A stretch of DNA of 64,000 bases from positions 2,790,001-2,854,000 of the forward strand of contig NZ_CP043505.1 in NCBI RefSeq assembly GCF_008365295.1. The letters are read 5' to 3'. Positions 31,007-39,128 of this stretch are shown here, in pieces. Position 1 is the first letter of the stretch, and every line of letters starts with the position of its first letter. The notes beneath the pieces were generated by a model, which saw only the letters and a program-made list of their open reading frames with translations, had not been told where the DNA came from and searched no databases. This DNA comes from Agromyces intestinalis (GTDB taxonomy: Bacteria > Actinomycetota > Actinomycetes > Actinomycetales > Microbacteriaceae). The position numbers and the translations under genes are program-made.

Positions 31007-31588
31007 ATGGCCTACCACCACGGTCGACTCCGCGAGACGCTCATCGACGAGGCCGTCGCCGCGATCGAGGCCGACGGCGTCGACCGCCTCAGCCTGCGCG
31101 ACCTCGCACGCCGCGCCGGGGTGTCGCACGCGGCGCCCGCCCACCACTTCGGCGACCGCACGGGCCTGTTCACCGCCATTGCGATCGACGGATTCGACCG
31201 GCTCACCGCGGTGCTCGAGGCATCCGGCGGCGACTTCGCCGAGGCCGGCGTGGCCTACGTGCGGTTCGCGACCGCCGAACGCGGCCGGTTCGAGGTGATG
31301 TTCCGCACCGAGCTGCTGCGCGACGACGACCCCGCGCTCGCGGCGGCGCGCGAGCGGGCCGGCGCCGTGCTGCGCGCCGGAGCCGGCGCCGAGGCAGGCG
31401 ACGCGCGGGCCAACGCGCTCGCCGCGTGGTCGCTCGTGCACGGGTTCGCGACCCTCTGGAACTCGGGCGCGATCGACGCGGACGGGCAGGCGCCCGACGA
31501 ACTCGCGCGCGTGATCGCCGTGCGCCTGTTCGGCTCGCCCGAGCGGGTCACCCGAGCGAGCCGGGGCGGCGACACCCCGGTTCGATAG
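31007..31588 (+). CDS. TetR family transcriptional regulator
   Basis: A protein of 193 residues. The N-terminal helix-turn-helix is LSLRDLARRAGVSHAAPAHHF, and the C-terminal part (AGVAYVRFATAERGRFEVMFR) fits the WHG-type TetR ligand domain. TAGCAT (30995-31000) ends 6 nt before the ATG, so it is probably leaderless. It is divergent from the doxX-like gene and probably represses both through the two direct repeats. Its stop codon is part of the -10 box of guaB3 (31586-31591). Confidence 0.9.
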   Translation: MAYHHGRLRETLIDEAVAAIEADGVDRLSLRDLARRAGVSHAAPAHHFGDRTGLFTAIAIDGFDRLTAVLEASGGDFAEAGVAYVRFATAERGRFEVMFRTELLRDDDPALAAARERAGAVLRAGAGAEAGDARANALAAWSLVHGFATLWNSGAIDADGQAPDELARVIAVRLFGSPERVTRASRGGDTPVR

Positions 31589-31597
31589 GCTGGGCGG

Positions 31598-32722
31598 GTG
31601 AGCCAGGAGATCGAGATCGGACGCGCCAAGCGCGGCCGCCGCGTGTACGCCTTCGACGACGTGGCGATCGTCCCGAGCCGTCGCACCCGCGACCCCGAGG
31701 ACGTCTCGGTCGCATGGGGCATCGACGCCTATCAATTCGACATCCCGTTCCTCGCCGCCCCGATGGACTCGGTTGTCTCGCCGCAGACCGCGATCATGAT
31801 GGGCCAGCTCGGCGGCCTCGGCGTGCTCGACCTCGAGGGCGTGTGGACGAGGTACGACGACCCCGAGCCCGTGCTCGCCGAGATCCGCGGGCTCTCGCAG
31901 TCGGGGGCAACCCGGCGCATGCAAGAGATCTACTCCGAGCCGATCAAGCCCGAGCTGGTGACCGCCCGGCTCGCCGAGATCCGCGCCGCAGGGGTCACCG
32001 TGGCCGGCGCACTCTCGCCGCAGCGCACGCAAGAGCTGTACGAGACCGTCGTCGCCGCCGGCGTCGACCTGTTCGTGATCCGCGGCACCACGGTGTCGGC
32101 CGAGCACGTCTCCAAGAATCAGGAGCCGCTCAACCTCAAGAAGTTCATCTACGAACTCGACGTGCCCGTCATCGTCGGCGGCGCGGCCACCTACACCGCG
32201 GCGCTGCACCTCATGCGCACGGGCGCGGCGGGCGTGCTCGTCGGCTTCGGCGGCGGAGCGGCGTCCACCACGCGCAAGGCGCTCGGCATCCACGCGCCGA
32301 TGGCCACGGCGGTCGCGGATGTCGCGGGCGCGCGCCGCGACTATCTCGACGAGTCGGGCGGGCGGTACGTGCACGTGATCGCCGACGGCGGGCTCGGCAC
32401 GTCGGGCGACATCGTGAAGGCGATCGCATGCGGCGCCGATGCGGTGATGCTCGGTTCCGCGCTGGCTCGCGCGACGGATGCCCCGGGCGGCGGCCAGCAC
32501 TGGGGCGCGGAGTCGCACCATTCCAAGCTGCCGCGCGGCAACCGCGTCGAGGTGGGCACCGTCGGCTCGTTGGAGGAGATCCTCTACGGCCCGGCGTCGG
32601 TCGCCGAGGGCACCGCGAACCTCGTCGGCGCACTGCGGCGCTCGATGGCGACCACCGGGTACTCCGACCTGAAGGAGTTCCAGCGGGTCGAGGTCGTCGT
32701 CGCGCCGTATCAGGGCGCGTAG
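31598..32722 (+). CDS. guaB3: GuaB3 family IMP dehydrogenase-related protein
   Basis: A protein of 374 residues with an IMPDH-type barrel but no CBS domains. RRVYAFDDVAIVPSRRTRDP and the GuaB3-type segments ASTTRKALGIHAPMATAVAD and YVHVIADGGLGTSGDIVKAI are clear. This family was long annotated as IMPDH; published work on a cyanobacterial member reports GMP reductase activity. The phosphate-site residues GGLGTSGD and GSALARATDAPGGG are present. GTG start 6 nt after TAGGCT (31586-31591): leaderless, with the -10 overlapping the end of tetR. Confidence 0.93.
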   Translation: MSQEIEIGRAKRGRRVYAFDDVAIVPSRRTRDPEDVSVAWGIDAYQFDIPFLAAPMDSVVSPQTAIMMGQLGGLGVLDLEGVWTRYDDPEPVLAEIRGLSQSGATRRMQEIYSEPIKPELVTARLAEIRAAGVTVAGALSPQRTQELYETVVAAGVDLFVIRGTTVSAEHVSKNQEPLNLKKFIYELDVPVIVGGAATYTAALHLMRTGAAGVLVGFGGGAASTTRKALGIHAPMATAVADVAGARRDYLDESGGRYVHVIADGGLGTSGDIVKAIACGADAVMLGSALARATDAPGGGQHWGAESHHSKLPRGNRVEVGTVGSLEEILYGPASVAEGTANLVGALRRSMATTGYSDLKEFQRVEVVVAPYQGA

Positions 32723-32835
32723 CGCCCTCGACGTCCCGAAGCGGTCGGCGCGCTCCGTGGCATCCGTCGTACCGCTCGGGTAGCGTGGAAGGGGCAGCGC
32801 GGCCCGCCGCCGCAAGCTGCGGAACGGGGAGCGAC

Positions 32836-34566
32836 ATGGCGCGTCTGAAGTCGGTGGCACGTTCGAACAAGTTGGGGCCCGACGAGCGGGCCGCCGCGAT
32901 CCAGCGGCTGAAAGACAAAGAACTCGACATCCTCGTGGTGGGCGGCGGCATCGTCGGCACCGGCGCGGCGCTCGACTCCGTGACCAGGGGTCTGTCCACC
33001 GGTCTGCTCGAAGCCCGCGACTGGGCGTCGGGCACGTCGAGCCGATCGTCGAAGCTCGTGCACGGCGGCATCCGCTATCTCGAGCAGCTCGACTTCCGGC
33101 TCGTGCGCGAGGCGCTCATCGAGCGAGGTCTGCTGCTGCAGCGTCTCGCGCCGCACCTCGTGAAGCCGGTGCGGTTCCTCTACCCGTTGCAGACCCGTGT
33201 CATCGAGCGGTTCTACGTGGGCAGCGGCATGATGCTGTACGACATCTTCAGCTGGACGGGCGGTCGCCCGCCCGGCGTGCCGCACCACCGGCACCTCTCG
33301 AAGCGGCAGGTGCAGCGGGCCATCCCGTCGCTCGCACCCGACGCGCTGGTGGGCGGGCTCACCTACTACGACGCCCAGGTCGACGACGCGCGCTACGTGG
33401 CGGTGCTCGCCCGCACCGCCTCGTTCTACGGCGCCCACATCGCCAGCCGGGTGAAGGTCGAGGGGTTCCTGAAGGTGGGCGAGCGGGTCGGCGGCGTTCG
33501 GGCGCACGACCTGCAGACCGGTGAGCACTTCGAGGTGCGCGCGAAGCAGGTCGTGAATGCGACCGGCGTCTGGACCGACGACACCCAGCGCATGGTCGGC
33601 GAGCGCGGCACCTTCCACGTGCGCGCGTCCAAGGGCATCCACCTCGTGGTGCCGCGCGATCGCATCCACTCGGCGATGGGCATGATCTTCCGCACCGAGA
33701 AGAGCGTGCTGTTCATCATCCCCTGGGGCCGGCACTGGCTCATCGGCACGACCGACACCGACTGGCACCTCGACAAGGCGCATCCCGCGGCGACCGCCGC
33801 CGACATCGACTACCTGCTCGAGCACGTGAACCGGGTGCTGCAGGTGCCGCTCACGCGCGAGGACGTCGAGGGCGTGTACGCCGGCCTGCGTCCGCTGCTC
33901 GCCGGCGAGAGCGACCAGACGTCGAAGTTGTCGCGCGAGCACATCGTCGCGCACACCGTGCCGGGCCTCGTCGTCGTCGCCGGCGGCAAGTGGACGACGT
34001 ACCGGGTCATGGCGAAGGACGCGATCGACGCGGCCGCGGACGCGCTCGACGGGCGCGTGCCGGCGTCGACCACCGAGGACATCCCCCTGCTCGGGGCCGA
34101 GGGCTACCAGGCGGCGTGGAACAAGCGCGGCAAGATCGCGCGCGCGTTCGGGGTGCACAAGGTGCGGATCGAGCATCTGCTGAACCGCTACGGCACCCTG
34201 ACCGACGATCTGCTCGACCTCATCCGCAACGACCCGAAGCTCGGCGAACCGCTGCCGGGCGCCGACGACTACCTCGCAGCCGAGGTGGTGTACGCCTGCA
34301 CGCACGAGGGCGCGCTGCACCTCGACGACGTGCTCGCGCGTCGCACCCGCATCTCGATCGAGGCGTGGGATCGCGGCGTCTCGGCCGCGCCGGTCGCGGC
34401 GAAGCTCATGGCGAAGTCGCTCGGCTGGGACGCCGAGCGCGAGCAACTCGAGGTCGAACGGTACCTGCAGCGGGTCGCCGCTGAGCGCGAATCGCAGCTG
34501 CAGCCCGACGACGAGTCCGCCGACCGGGTACGGCTCGAGGCGCCCGATATCGTGAAGGTCGACTGA
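32836..34566 (+). CDS. glpD: Aerobic glycerol-3-phosphate dehydrogenase
   Basis: A protein of 576 residues, FAD-dependent, membrane-associated, oxidising glycerol-3-phosphate to dihydroxyacetone phosphate and feeding electrons to quinones. The FAD motif is ILVVGGGIVGTGAALDSVTRG (~residues 34-54); SSRSSKLVHGGIRYLEQ and PWGRHWLIGTTDTDW follow, and a helical C-terminal domain ends the protein. The ATG follows GGGGAGCG. TAGCGT (32781-32786) is a likely -10 with a ~43-nt leader. No glpK or glpF is adjacent. The TGA stop lies inside a 10-bp tandem repeat. Confidence 0.95.
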   Translation: MARLKSVARSNKLGPDERAAAIQRLKDKELDILVVGGGIVGTGAALDSVTRGLSTGLLEARDWASGTSSRSSKLVHGGIRYLEQLDFRLVREALIERGLLLQRLAPHLVKPVRFLYPLQTRVIERFYVGSGMMLYDIFSWTGGRPPGVPHHRHLSKRQVQRAIPSLAPDALVGGLTYYDAQVDDARYVAVLARTASFYGAHIASRVKVEGFLKVGERVGGVRAHDLQTGEHFEVRAKQVVNATGVWTDDTQRMVGERGTFHVRASKGIHLVVPRDRIHSAMGMIFRTEKSVLFIIPWGRHWLIGTTDTDWHLDKAHPAATAADIDYLLEHVNRVLQVPLTREDVEGVYAGLRPLLAGESDQTSKLSREHIVAHTVPGLVVVAGGKWTTYRVMAKDAIDAAADALDGRVPASTTEDIPLLGAEGYQAAWNKRGKIARAFGVHKVRIEHLLNRYGTLTDDLLDLIRNDPKLGEPLPGADDYLAAEVVYACTHEGALHLDDVLARRTRISIEAWDRGVSAAPVAAKLMAKSLGWDAEREQLEVERYLQRVAAERESQLQPDDESADRVRLEAPDIVKVD

Positions 34567-34607
34567 CCTCGACTGACCTCGACTGACCTCGACTGACCTC
34601 GACTGAC
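34561..34607. repeat. 10-bp tandem repeat overlapping the glpD stop codon
   Basis: Four full copies of GACTGACCTC and one partial copy. The first copy contains the last glpD codon (GAC) and its TGA stop. Since each unit carries TGA in this frame at its start, changes in copy number would not alter the protein. Confidence 0.95.
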
Positions 34608-34654
34608 TCGGCGGGCGCGACGGCGCGGGCGTTCGTCGCGACTAGACTCGACGC

Positions 34655-35143
34655 ATGGTCGAGGTGCGGCGGGTCGTGCTCCCCGGGGTCGGGATGCTGC
34701 ACTCGTTCACGACGCTCGACGGCGTCGAGCTCTCGGTGATCGCGCACCGCATGGGCGCGCGCGACCTCATCGCGAAGGTCGCGGGCAACGCGATCGCCAA
34801 CGTGCGACTCGAAGAGAGCGAGGCGCGCACCGTCGCCGACCTGCTGGGCGGCACCCGCATCGTCGAGTCGATCGCCGAACTCGATGACGTTCCCGGAGTC
34901 CCGATCGCGTGGGCGATCATCGACGACGACGACGTGCTCGGCGGCAAGCCGATCGCCTCGCTGCCGACGGTCGACGGAGTGTCGCTCGTCGCCGTAGTCC
35001 GGGGCCGCCGGGCCATTCCGGCACCGCCCGTCGACTTCGTCGTCGAGCCCGGCGACATCCTCGTCGCGGTCGGGCCCGACGAGGGCATCCAGCAGGTGTT
35101 CCACGCGATCATGCACGGCTCCGGTGAGGACGCCGAAGTCTGA
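34655..35143 (+). CDS. TrkA-C (KhtT-like) regulatory protein
   Basis: A protein of 162 residues. VEVRRVVLPGVGMLHSFTT at the start and the C-terminal RCK_C/TrkA-C domain (~80-155: VDFVVEPGDILVAVGPDEGI) match the KhtT-type regulatory subunit of K+/H+ antiporters, which usually precedes a CPA2 antiporter gene. Here no antiporter follows; SURF1 does, with a 1-base overlap (TGATG). TAGACT (34643-34648) ends 6 nt before the ATG. Either the partner lies elsewhere or the protein has a new target. Confidence 0.8.
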   Translation: MVEVRRVVLPGVGMLHSFTTLDGVELSVIAHRMGARDLIAKVAGNAIANVRLEESEARTVADLLGGTRIVESIAELDDVPGVPIAWAIIDDDDVLGGKPIASLPTVDGVSLVAVVRGRRAIPAPPVDFVVEPGDILVAVGPDEGIQQVFHAIMHGSGEDAEV

Positions 35144-35934
35144 TGCTCCGAATGATGCTGCGCCCGCGATGGGTGCTCGCGCTCATCGCCGCGCTCGCCG
35201 TGGCCGCCGGGTTCGCGTTGCTCGGGCAGTGGCAGCTCGATCGAGCCGTCGAGCAGGCGACCGTGATCGAGCGCCCCACCGAGGAGGTGCGGCCCTTCGA
35301 CGGGGTCGCCGAGCCCGACGGGCCGACCCTGCAGGTCGCGACGGGGCAACGCGTCGAGGTGCAGGGCGCCTTCGTGCCCGGCGACACGGTGCTCGTCGAC
35401 GGCCGGCTCAACGACGGCGTGCTCGGCACGTGGGTGGTCGCACACCTCGAGGTGACGGATGCTCCGCCGGGCGGCCTGCCGATCGCACTCGGGTGGGCGC
35501 CCGACATCGTAGCGGCGCAGTCGGCACTGGATCGGTTCGAGGCATCCGTCGACCCTGACGAACCGGTGCGCGTGATCGGGCGGTTCCTGCCCAGCGAACC
35601 GCCGACCGACCCCGACCACGACGGCGACCCGCACGCGATGTCGACCGTGTCGGTCGCGGCGCTCATCAACCTGTGGGCCGACTTCGACGACCGGCCGGTC
35701 TACTTCGGCTACGTCACCGCGGCCGAGCCAGCGCCAGGGCTCGAGGCGATCTCGTCGCCGCCGCCCGAGGAGCAGGCCGAGCTGAACTGGCTGAACGTCT
35801 TCTACGCGGTCGAGTGGGTGGTGTTCGCGGGCTTCGCGATCTTCCTCTGGTATCGGCTCGTGCGCGATGCCGTGCAGCGCGAGCGCGAAGAGGCCGAGCT
35901 CGCGGCCGAGGCGGCTACTCCGCCGAGCCGCTGA
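35143..35934 (+). CDS. SURF1 family cytochrome oxidase assembly protein
   Basis: A protein of 263 residues with one membrane helix near the N terminus (WVLALIAALAVAAGFALLG, then QWQLDRA) and one near the C terminus (NVFYAVEWVVFAGFAIFLWY). GQWQLDRAVEQ and the terminal LNVFYAVEWVVFAG are the SURF1 hallmarks. SURF1 helps insert haem a into cytochrome c oxidase. ATG codons at 35152 and 35155 are alternative starts. Its last 20 bp overlap the convergent VOC gene. Confidence 0.88.
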   Translation: MLRMMLRPRWVLALIAALAVAAGFALLGQWQLDRAVEQATVIERPTEEVRPFDGVAEPDGPTLQVATGQRVEVQGAFVPGDTVLVDGRLNDGVLGTWVVAHLEVTDAPPGGLPIALGWAPDIVAAQSALDRFEASVDPDEPVRVIGRFLPSEPPTDPDHDGDPHAMSTVSVAALINLWADFDDRPVYFGYVTAAEPAPGLEAISSPPPEEQAELNWLNVFYAVEWVVFAGFAIFLWYRLVRDAVQREREEAELAAEAATPPSR

Positions 35935-36328
35935 ACGCCGCCGCGAACTCGGGCGAGGGCTCGATCTCGGTGATGACGTCGACGAGCACTCCGCCGGGAT
36001 CGCGCACGATCACGTGCCGCTGGCCGAACGGCTCGTCGCGCAGCGGCTGCACGACCGGAACCCCGGCCGCGGCGAGCCGTTCGGCCGCGGCGTCCACGTC
36101 GTCGAGCTCGAGGTTGACGAGCACGCCCGCGGCCGGTCGGCCGTAGCCCGCGGGGATCGACGGATGCGCCGCGTCGAGGAGCGCGAGCTCGGTCGACGAC
36201 GCGGGATGCCGCAGGCTGACGTACCAGTCGGCCGCGAACACGGCCTCGAACCCGAAGTGCTCGCGGTAGAAGGCGGCCCTCGCGGCCACGTCGGTCGTGC
36301 AGAGCACGGGATAGCTGCTGGTGAGCAT
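35915..36328 (-). CDS. VOC (glyoxalase-like) family protein
   Basis: A protein of 137 residues. LTSSYPVLCTTDVAARAAFY and the paired beta-alpha-beta-beta-beta units (ending QRHVIVRDPGGVLVDVITEI) mark the vicinal-oxygen-chelate fold; the metal residues would be His/Glu in each half, of which the C-terminal Asp/Glu is visible. The ATG follows GAGGAGG by 5 nt, which excludes the longer open frame. It is divergent from a TetR gene across two perfect palindromes and is the likely repressed target. Possible role in small-molecule binding or resistance. Confidence 0.85.
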   Translation of the reverse strand: MLTSSYPVLCTTDVAARAAFYREHFGFEAVFAADWYVSLRHPASSTELALLDAAHPSIPAGYGRPAAGVLVNLELDDVDAAAERLAAAGVPVVQPLRDEPFGQRHVIVRDPGGVLVDVITEIEPSPEFAAAFSGSAE

Positions 36329-36373
36329 GAGTCCTCCTCGGGATGGTCGATGGGCTGAGATGCATTCCGCTTG

Positions 36374-36398
36374 AGATACATACAGTGTGTATGTATCT
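36374..36398. promoter_or_regulatory. TetR operator 1 (perfect palindrome)
   Basis: A 25-bp palindrome: AGATACATACA (36374-36384), GTG, then TGTATGTATCT (36388-36398). Markedly AT-rich against its surroundings. The core ACATACA..TGTATGT is shared with operator 2. Confidence 0.9.
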
Positions 36399-36408
36399 TC
36401 AGCGTGAA

Positions 36409-36429
36409 TGACATACAGTCTGTATGTCA
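36409..36429. promoter_or_regulatory. TetR operator 2 (perfect palindrome)
   Basis: A 21-bp palindrome: TGACATACAG (36409-36418), T, CTGTATGTCA (36420-36429). It covers an upstream ATG (36424) of the tetR frame, which argues that the gene starts at 36466 instead. Confidence 0.9.
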
Positions 36430-36465
36430 AGTGCGGATGTCCCGTTCCGCCCCGATGGAGGACGT

Positions 36466-37068
36466 ATGGCGACGAAGGCCGAGCAACGCGACCGCACGCG
36501 TGCCGAGATCGTGCGCATCGCCACCAGGAGGTTCGCCGAGTCGGGGTACGCGGGCGTCGCCCTCGAAGACCTCGTGGCCGAGGCGGGCCTCACCCGCGGT
36601 GCGCTGTACCACCACTTCGGCAGCAAGCTCGGGCTCTTCCAGGGGGTCGTCGACGCCGCGCAGCGCGGAGTGGCCGAAGCCGTCGAAGCCGCCGCCGACG
36701 CGCACGACGACACGCTCGAGGGATTCCTCGCCGGCTGCCGGGCCTTTCTCGAGGCGAGCCTCGCGCCCGCCGTGCGGCGCATCCTGCTCGTCGAGGGCCC
36801 GGCGGTGCTCGGCTGGGGCGAGTGGCGGGAGGGCGATCTCGAGACGAGCGTGCGCCTGCTCGACGCGGGCGTCGCCGAGCTCGCCGCCGCGGGCGTCGTC
36901 GACGGCGACGGGCTCGACCTCGGCATCGTGACCGCGATGCTGTCGGGCGCCCTGAACGAGGCCGCACTCGTGAGCGCCGAGGCGTCCGACCCCGACGCCG
37001 GCACCGATGCCGCGATCGCGACGCTCCGCCGCATGCTGGTCGGACTCGCACCCGCCGCAGCTCAGTGA
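36466..37068 (+). CDS. TetR/AcrR family transcriptional regulator
   Basis: A protein of 200 residues. The helix-turn-helix is VALEDLVAEAGLTRGALYHHF, followed by GSKLGLFQGVVDAAQRGVAE. The ligand domain is unclassified. The ATG at 36466 has GGAGG 7 nt upstream. It probably represses itself and the divergent VOC gene through the two ATACATAC-type palindromes. The last 7 bp overlap the convergent metalloprotease gene. Confidence 0.9.
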   Translation: MATKAEQRDRTRAEIVRIATRRFAESGYAGVALEDLVAEAGLTRGALYHHFGSKLGLFQGVVDAAQRGVAEAVEAAADAHDDTLEGFLAGCRAFLEASLAPAVRRILLVEGPAVLGWGEWREGDLETSVRLLDAGVAELAAAGVVDGDGLDLGIVTAMLSGALNEAALVSAEASDPDAGTDAAIATLRRMLVGLAPAAAQ

Positions 37069-38471
37069 GCGGGCTTGCGGCCGGCCACGAGCACCACGCC
37101 GAGCACGAGCGCGCCGATGCCGAACCCGAGCACGGTGACGGGTGCGCCGGTCGGCGGCAGCATCGCGGGGGCTCGGGCCGTGTCGACTCCGGCGCCGCTC
37201 GACCCATCGGGCACTGGCCCGGGGCCCGGCCCAGGCCCGGGGTCGACGGGCTCGTCGGCGAGCGGCGCGACCAGCACGGTGTCTCCGGCGTCGTCGGCCG
37301 CTCGTACCGTCACCGCGAACGGAGCGGGCGCGCCCGGGTGGTCGCCGCTCCAGACCAGCCGTTCCCCGGGTTGCAGGGCGATCTGCTCGAATCCGTCGCG
37401 GTCGACGGGAGCCGGGCGACCCTCGGCCGGCATCACCGTCACCGGGCCTGCGCTGCCCTGGAAGCCGCGGACGGTGGAGACCAGGGCGCCCGAACGGCCG
37501 AGGTACTCGTCGAACGCGCCCGGTCGGCGTGACTCCACCACGACCACCTCGTTGAGGTCGACGCGCACGACGGCGATCGCCGGACCGGCGCGCGCGTCGA
37601 GCCGGCGCAGCGCGAGCTCGGTCGACGACGTGGGGTCGAGGCAGCGCACGGCGTCGTCGTCGAGCCATCCGAGCAGCCAGAGATGCCAGCCGAGCAGGTC
37701 TCGGTCGAGGCCGACGTTCGCGTCGCTCATCGGATCCCACGACCCGGCGTGGATCGCGTCATATCGGCCGCCGTCGGCGGCGTCGGAGTCGTACAGGTCG
37801 GGCAGCCCGAGGGTGTGCAAGGTCTCGTGCACCAGCACGGGGCTCATCAACGCGTCGGCGCCGATGCTCGGAACGCCGACCGCCCGGGTGAGCGTCCCCT
37901 CATCGGTCGGGATCGCGAGCGTGTTGTTCGCGGCGGCCCGGCTGATCTCGGGCGCTCCCGACGTGCCGTACACGACCCAGACGACACCGGTCTCGCCGAA
38001 GTCGACCGACGGGTCGGCCGCGGCGACCGCGGCTCCGATCAGGTCGTCGAATCCCGCCGCCGACATGGTGCCGTTCGGTTCGGCCGGAAACGTCGTGATC
38101 GAGTCGGGCAGGTGCAGCCACTCGGCGTGCGTGCGGATCCGCAGCTCGAAGCGACCCGACGACAGCGCCGCGAAGCGAGCCTGGACCGAGGGCAGCTGGG
38201 GCACGAGTCGCTCGATCGCCTCGCCGCCCGAGCTGTCGGGGAAGTCGACGAAGACGATGTCGACCGTGAGGGCACCGGTCGACGGCGCGGCGGTCGGCGG
38301 GCGGGGGAACCCCTCGGTGAAGTCGCCGAACGCGCCGATGCGGCAGTCCTCGAGCGTGCGCGCTGCGGTCTCGTCAGGCCCGACCGCGAGCACCGGCAGC
38401 GCGGGGGCGAACGCGAGCATCACGCCCACGACGACGCCGACGGCGATGCGCATCGCGAATCGACCCATCAT
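37062..38471 (-). CDS. Secreted, sortase-anchored M6-like metalloprotease
   Basis: A protein of 469 residues. Signal peptide ~1-30 (IAVGVVVGVMLAFAPALPVLA). The centre holds HETLHTLGLPDLYD, an HExxH zinc site with the following GLPDLYD as in immune-inhibitor-A (M6) peptidases; SWDPMSDANVG is the Met-turn-like region. The end has a Gly/Pro linker, the sortase motif LPPTG, a hydrophobic helix (VLGFGIGALVLGVVLVAG) and RKPAH. It should therefore be linked to the cell wall. The start is one of two adjacent ATGs (38471, 38468). Substrate unknown. Confidence 0.82.
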   Translation of the reverse strand: MMGRFAMRIAVGVVVGVMLAFAPALPVLAVGPDETAARTLEDCRIGAFGDFTEGFPRPPTAAPSTGALTVDIVFVDFPDSSGGEAIERLVPQLPSVQARFAALSSGRFELRIRTHAEWLHLPDSITTFPAEPNGTMSAAGFDDLIGAAVAAADPSVDFGETGVVWVVYGTSGAPEISRAAANNTLAIPTDEGTLTRAVGVPSIGADALMSPVLVHETLHTLGLPDLYDSDAADGGRYDAIHAGSWDPMSDANVGLDRDLLGWHLWLLGWLDDDAVRCLDPTSSTELALRRLDARAGPAIAVVRVDLNEVVVVESRRPGAFDEYLGRSGALVSTVRGFQGSAGPVTVMPAEGRPAPVDRDGFEQIALQPGERLVWSGDHPGAPAPFAVTVRAADDAGDTVLVAPLADEPVDPGPGPGPGPVPDGSSGAGVDTARAPAMLPPTGAPVTVLGFGIGALVLGVVLVAGRKPAH

Positions 38472-38615
38472 CGGCGTCCCCCCAGACTCCCGCCAGCGTA
38501 GAGCCGGGGCCGGCTCGGGCGGCACCCCCAACGCGGGGGACGGCGGGCGATCGGGGGTCTCCCGGCCCGCGCCCGGGCTCGGCAGGCTCTCGGATCGGGC
38601 ACGTAGGATGGATCC

Positions 38616-39128
38616 ATGCCCCTCGAGCCGAAAACCGCCGATCTGCCGCGCATCCGCGGGGCGCTGAAGCTCTACCAGGTCGCGTCGGTGATCACCGGCG
38701 TGCTCCTGCTGCTGCTCTGCGCCGAGATGATCCTGAAGTACGCCTTCCACCTCGAGCTGTTCGCGTTCGGGTCGGGCGGGTTCCTGAGCTTCCAGCCGGT
38801 GCTCGAGACGGCGAACGGTCTCGAGTCGACCGGCGACGGGGTCAACCTCTCGACCGGCATCCTCATCGTGCACGGCTGGTTCTACGTCGTGTACCTGTTC
38901 AGCGACTTCCGGCTCTGGAGCCTCATGCGCTGGCCGTTCGGCCGGTTCATCCTCATCGCGCTCGGCGGCATCATCCCGTTCCTGTCGTTCATCCTCGAGG
39001 CGCGCATCGGCCGCGAGGTGCGCACCTACCTCGAGCGTCGTGAGGCGGATGCCTCGGCGGCGCCCGCGCCGAACGCCGGCGCCGAGGCATCCGATTCCGA
39101 CCAGCCGTCCGTGGAGGCAGCCCAGTGA
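38616..39128 (+). CDS. DUF3817 integral membrane protein
   Basis: A protein of 170 residues with three to four helices: [40 protein letters not shown], and [21 protein letters not shown]. The [14 protein letters not shown] start and [13 protein letters not shown] are DUF3817 hallmarks; the family is widespread in Actinobacteria and of unknown function. The C-terminal 30 residues are Ala-rich. TAGGAT (38604-38609) ends 6 nt before the ATG. Its stop overlaps the GTG of guaA (GTGA at 39125), a pairing often seen in this group. Confidence 0.88.
   Translation: MPLEPKTADLPRIRGALKLYQVASVITGVLLLLLCAEMILKYAFHLELFAFGSGGFLSFQPVLETANGLESTGDGVNLSTGILIVHGWFYVVYLFSDFRLWSLMRWPFGRFILIALGGIIPFLSFILEARIGREVRTYLERREADASAAPAPNAGAEASDSDQPSVEAAQ

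Noticed and set aside
31426-34566. 1046-codon frame ending with glpD
   Set aside because: GlpD homology begins only at 32836, where a ribosome-binding site lies; the front part is the out-of-frame shadow of tetR and guaB3.
34561-34607. CRISPR-like repeats
   Set aside because: Units are 10 bp and contiguous without spacers; a simple tandem repeat.
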